From assembly GCF_900115245.1 (NCBI RefSeq), contig NZ_FOVT01000009.1, positions 62,001 to 126,000 on the forward strand: 64,000 nt of DNA. The letters are read 5' to 3'. A program made the translations under genes and the position numbers. The DNA is from Mesorhizobium sp. NFR06. GTDB lineage: Bacteria; Pseudomonadota; Alphaproteobacteria; Rhizobiales; Rhizobiaceae. Shown piece by piece: positions 61,753 through 64,000 of this stretch. The stretch's first letter is position 1, and each line of letters begins with the position of its first letter. The notes under the pieces were generated by a model that worked only from the letters and a program-made list of their open reading frames with translations, was not told the origin of the DNA and did no database searches.

Positions 61753-63360
61753 ATGCCTTCCCACTTCATCGGCATCGATGTCGGCACCGGTAGCGCGCGC
61801 GCCGGCGTCTTCGACGAGCGAGGACAACTCCTGGCTTCAGCCAAGCGCGACATCGCTCTCTTCATCGAGCCCGGCGAGATTGCGGAGCAGTCCAGCCGAG
61901 ACATCTGGCAGGCGGTATGCGCGAGCGTGCGCGAGGCGGTTGCAAAATCAGGCGTGGAGCCCGGCAAGATCGGCGGCATCGGCTTTGACGCGACCTGTTC
62001 CCTGGTGGTGGTCGCCGACGATGGCGAGGCTCTGCCGGTGGGCCGTTCGGGGGACAGCGACAGAAACATCATCGTCTGGATGGATCATCGCGCCCTCGAC
62101 CAGACCAGGCGCATCAACGCCGGCCGGCATCCGGTCCTCGACTATGTCGGCGGCGTCATCTCACCGGAAATGGAAACGCCGAAACTGCTATGGCTGAAGG
62201 AGAACCTGCCCGAGACCTTTGCCAGGGCGGCGCATTTCTTCGACCTGGCCGACTACCTGACCTGGCGCGCCACCGGCAGCCTGGCCCGCTCGGTTTGCAC
62301 CCTGGCCTGCAAGTGGACCTATCTCGGCCATGAGCGGCGCTGGGACGAGAGCTATTTCCATGCCATTGGGCTTGGCGAGCTTGCCGACGAGCATTTTGCC
62401 CGCATAGGCACCGAAGTGGTCGACCCGGGCACGGCGGTGGGCGCCGGCCTGACCGAGGCGGCCGCGGCTGAATTGGGACTGGTTGCAGGCACGGTCGTCG
62501 CTGCCGGGCTGATCGATGCCCATGCCGGCGGCGTCGGGACGGTGGGTGCCGCCGGCGATAGCGGCACCATCTCGTCGCGCATGGCCTATGTGCTGGGCAC
62601 GTCGGCCTGCACCATGGCGAGCAGCGAAGGTCCGGCCTTCGTGCCTGGCGTGTGGGGACCCTATTATTCCGCCATGGTGCCTGGGTTCTGGCTGAGCGAG
62701 GGCGGTCAGTCGGCGGCCGGGGCGGCCATCGACCTTCTTGTGCGTTTCCACCCGGCCGCAGCCGAGGCTTCCGCGCGCGCCACGGCGGAAGGCAAATCGC
62801 TTGCCGATTGGCTCGCCGCGGCCGCCATGGCAGGTTCGCCCGACCTTTCGGCGGCGGCCGGCCTTGCGGGAAGCATCCATGTCGTGCCCGAGTTCCTCGG
62901 CAATCGTTCGCCGTTCGCGGATCCGGATGCCCGCGGCCTGATCGCCGGGCTGGGCACCGACCGTTCCGGCGAAAGTCTTGTCGGCCTTTACGTGGCCGGG
63001 CTTTGCGGCCTGGGCTATGGCGTGCGTCAGATCGTGGCGGCGATGGGATCGTCCGGTCTTGCCGTCGACACAATCGTCATCAGCGGCGGCGCCGGGCAGT
63101 CGTCGCTGGTGCGCCAACTGCTTGCCGACGCCGTCGGCTTGCCGGTCGCCGCCTCGCAATCGCCCGAACCGGTGCTGCTGGGCGCCGCGATGCTCGGAGC
63201 GGTGGCATCCGGCCGCTATCCCGACCTGTCGAGCGCCATGCCTGCCATGTCCCGCCTCGGTGATGTTTTCAGCCCGGCTACTGGCGCCATGCGGGCGTGG
63301 CATGACAAGCGTTACGAAGCCTTCCTGGCGCTGCAGGCGGTGGGTCGCAGCATACGCTGA
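61753..63360 (+). CDS. FGGY-family carbohydrate kinase (ribulokinase-like)
   Basis: A 535-residue kinase of the FGGY family. The N-terminal phosphate-binding motif is FIGIDVGTGSARAGVFDERG, followed by IVWMDHRALDQTRRIN, the central HFFDLADYLTWRATGS and the C-terminal VISGGAGQSSLVRQLLADA. It is closest in pattern to the D-ribulose/ketopentose kinases (FGGY_YpCarbK-like). Together with the dehydrogenase it would convert an imported pentitol to a ketose phosphate. Confidence 0.92.
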   Translation: MPSHFIGIDVGTGSARAGVFDERGQLLASAKRDIALFIEPGEIAEQSSRDIWQAVCASVREAVAKSGVEPGKIGGIGFDATCSLVVVADDGEALPVGRSGDSDRNIIVWMDHRALDQTRRINAGRHPVLDYVGGVISPEMETPKLLWLKENLPETFARAAHFFDLADYLTWRATGSLARSVCTLACKWTYLGHERRWDESYFHAIGLGELADEHFARIGTEVVDPGTAVGAGLTEAAAAELGLVAGTVVAAGLIDAHAGGVGTVGAAGDSGTISSRMAYVLGTSACTMASSEGPAFVPGVWGPYYSAMVPGFWLSEGGQSAAGAAIDLLVRFHPAAAEASARATAEGKSLADWLAAAAMAGSPDLSAAAGLAGSIHVVPEFLGNRSPFADPDARGLIAGLGTDRSGESLVGLYVAGLCGLGYGVRQIVAAMGSSGLAVDTIVISGGAGQSSLVRQLLADAVGLPVAASQSPEPVLLGAAMLGAVASGRYPDLSSAMPAMSRLGDVFSPATGAMRAWHDKRYEAFLALQAVGRSIR

Positions 63361-63376
63361 CGTATCGGCAAAGGCG

Positions 63377-63606
63377 TCAGCGCCGGAGCAGCGACTGCAC
63401 CTTGGGCGGATCGGGCGCCTGCTCCTGCGGCAGCGTGCCTTCGGCGCCGTGTGATGCGCGAGCGGGCATTGCGGTGAACACAATTTGCCGCGATCGGTCC
63501 AGTAGGCGGGGCCTTCCTCGAGCATGCCGTGATAGTAGCTGAAGCCCGGCGCCCGGTAGGGCAGCCCGCATTCGATGCAACGATGGGCGTCGGGTCCAGC
63601 AAGCAT
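63377..63606 (-). pseudogene. Small Cys-rich protein, probably frameshifted
   Basis: The start at 63606 reads MLAGPDAHRCIECGLPYRAP and continues to GKLCSPQCPLAHHT, a zinc-ribbon-like CxxC pair of motifs. In this frame the sequence then continues without a stop into the kinase antisense strand. One frame over, the codons read GAEGTLPQEQAPDPPKVQSL and stop at 63377. The two pieces together would make a sensible small protein, so a one-base loss near 63445-63460 is likely; alternatively the N-terminal frame is a chance extension. No family recognised. Confidence 0.5.
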
Positions 63607-63723
63607 GGGGTGTTCCGGTCTGTCTGTGATCTGCGCCGGCAGATTATAGCGGGATGTAATTCCTCACCGCAAATTTGAAGCGCAATTGCGGGCCTTGAAA
63701 ATCGGTCAAAGCCTTCGCGGGTT

Positions 63724-63905
63724 CGTCATCCACGGGCGGAGCAAGGAGCGTAGCGACGCGCGCAGACCCGAGGATCCATTCCGTGACTTCAAAGCGTTGC
63801 AACGGTCCAGAATTCTGCTCCGCCGCACTCCGCGGCCAAGGTCACGGAATGGTTCCTCGGGTCTGCGCGTCCGCTGCGCTCCCGCTTCGCCCGTGGATGA
63901 CTACG
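63724..63905. repeat. Long palindromic repeat, family A, copy 4
   Basis: CGGAGCAAGGAGCGTAGCGA at the left and its mirrored GCGCTCCCGCTTCGCCCG arm at the right, with CAGAATTCTGCTCCGCCGC in the centre. It occupies most of the gap from 63607 to the window end; 63906-64000 shows no recognisable gene or site. Confidence 0.8.
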
Positions 63906-64000
63906 TTTATGCAAAATCCGCGTGACAAAATTTGACGTTTACGTAAAAAGAAGGTGCGAGATCGACGGATGGTTTCGCTTCGGCCATGTAATACGATTGG

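Noticed and set aside
62188-63606. A long open frame on the minus strand across the FGGY kinase gene
   Set aside because: It is antisense to a clear kinase, has no family motif apart from the small Cys-rich start at 63606, and its length is explained by the high GC content of the strand.

Overview
The window looks like chromosomal DNA of a Mesorhizobium-type alphaproteobacterium (Rhizobiales). The reasons are the high-GC coding style, the split ATP synthase operon holding only the Fo genes with two b-type subunits, BacA of the rhizobial type, a BioR-type biotin regulator with its operator, an alpha-galactoside operon in the order known from Sinorhizobium meliloti, and several families of short palindromic intergenic repeats. 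I see no tRNA, rRNA, CRISPR array, prophage, integrase or complete insertion sequence.

Layout. 1-7.9 kb: a truncated ArsR regulator with a probable operator, an ArsC/Spx-like protein, DUF488, an M29 aminopeptidase, a LysR regulator, a YbfB-type MFS transporter, bacA and a polysaccharide deacetylase. 8-17 kb: a YfgM-like TPR protein with der, a divergent LysR/MFS pair, a SleB-type cell-wall hydrolase, and atpI-atpB-atpE-b'-b ending in a rho-independent terminator. 17-24.2 kb, mostly minus strand: rnhB, a radical SAM protein, GFA protein, moaB, ispE, a small membrane protein, an S49 peptidase, a TrmN6-like methyltransferase and DUF2007. 24.3-36.4 kb: polyprenyl diphosphate synthase, bioR and bioY (each with a BioR box), DUF1284, a large TPR protein, GNAT, glyQ, a DUF559 nuclease gene between inverted repeats, glyS carrying an in-frame palindromic repeat, and several small exported or acidic proteins. 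36.4-44.7 kb: Sua5/TsaC, a GlcD-type flavoprotein, DUF6101, ubiA, a LysR/dioxygenase pair, purD and a small membrane protein. 44.8-54.9 kb: the alpha-galactoside operon (two GH4 enzymes and a peptide-type ABC transporter) with a divergent AraC activator. 55-63.6 kb: a GH25 protein, then an AraC regulator, a xylose/ribose-type ABC importer, a short-chain dehydrogenase and an FGGY kinase that look like one sugar or polyol uptake and catabolic unit. 63.6-64 kb: a small, probably frameshifted Cys-rich gene and a repeat.

How the genes work together. Housekeeping blocks (Fo synthase, Der, GlyQS, IspE, polyprenyl synthase and UbiA for the ubiquinone tail, PurD, TsaC, RNase HII) are interspersed with carbon-scavenging modules typical of soil and plant bacteria. 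The two sugar modules each combine a local AraC regulator, an ABC importer and the enzymes for the first catabolic steps. BioR and BioY form a self-contained biotin-responsive uptake unit.

The most unusual features are (1) the glyQ-glyS junction, where a compact DUF559 endonuclease gene sits between two inverted copies of a roughly 50-nt repeat, with a different palindromic repeat translated in frame inside glyS; (2) ispE, which has ATC where an ATG is expected; and (3) the density of at least six families of palindromic repeats.
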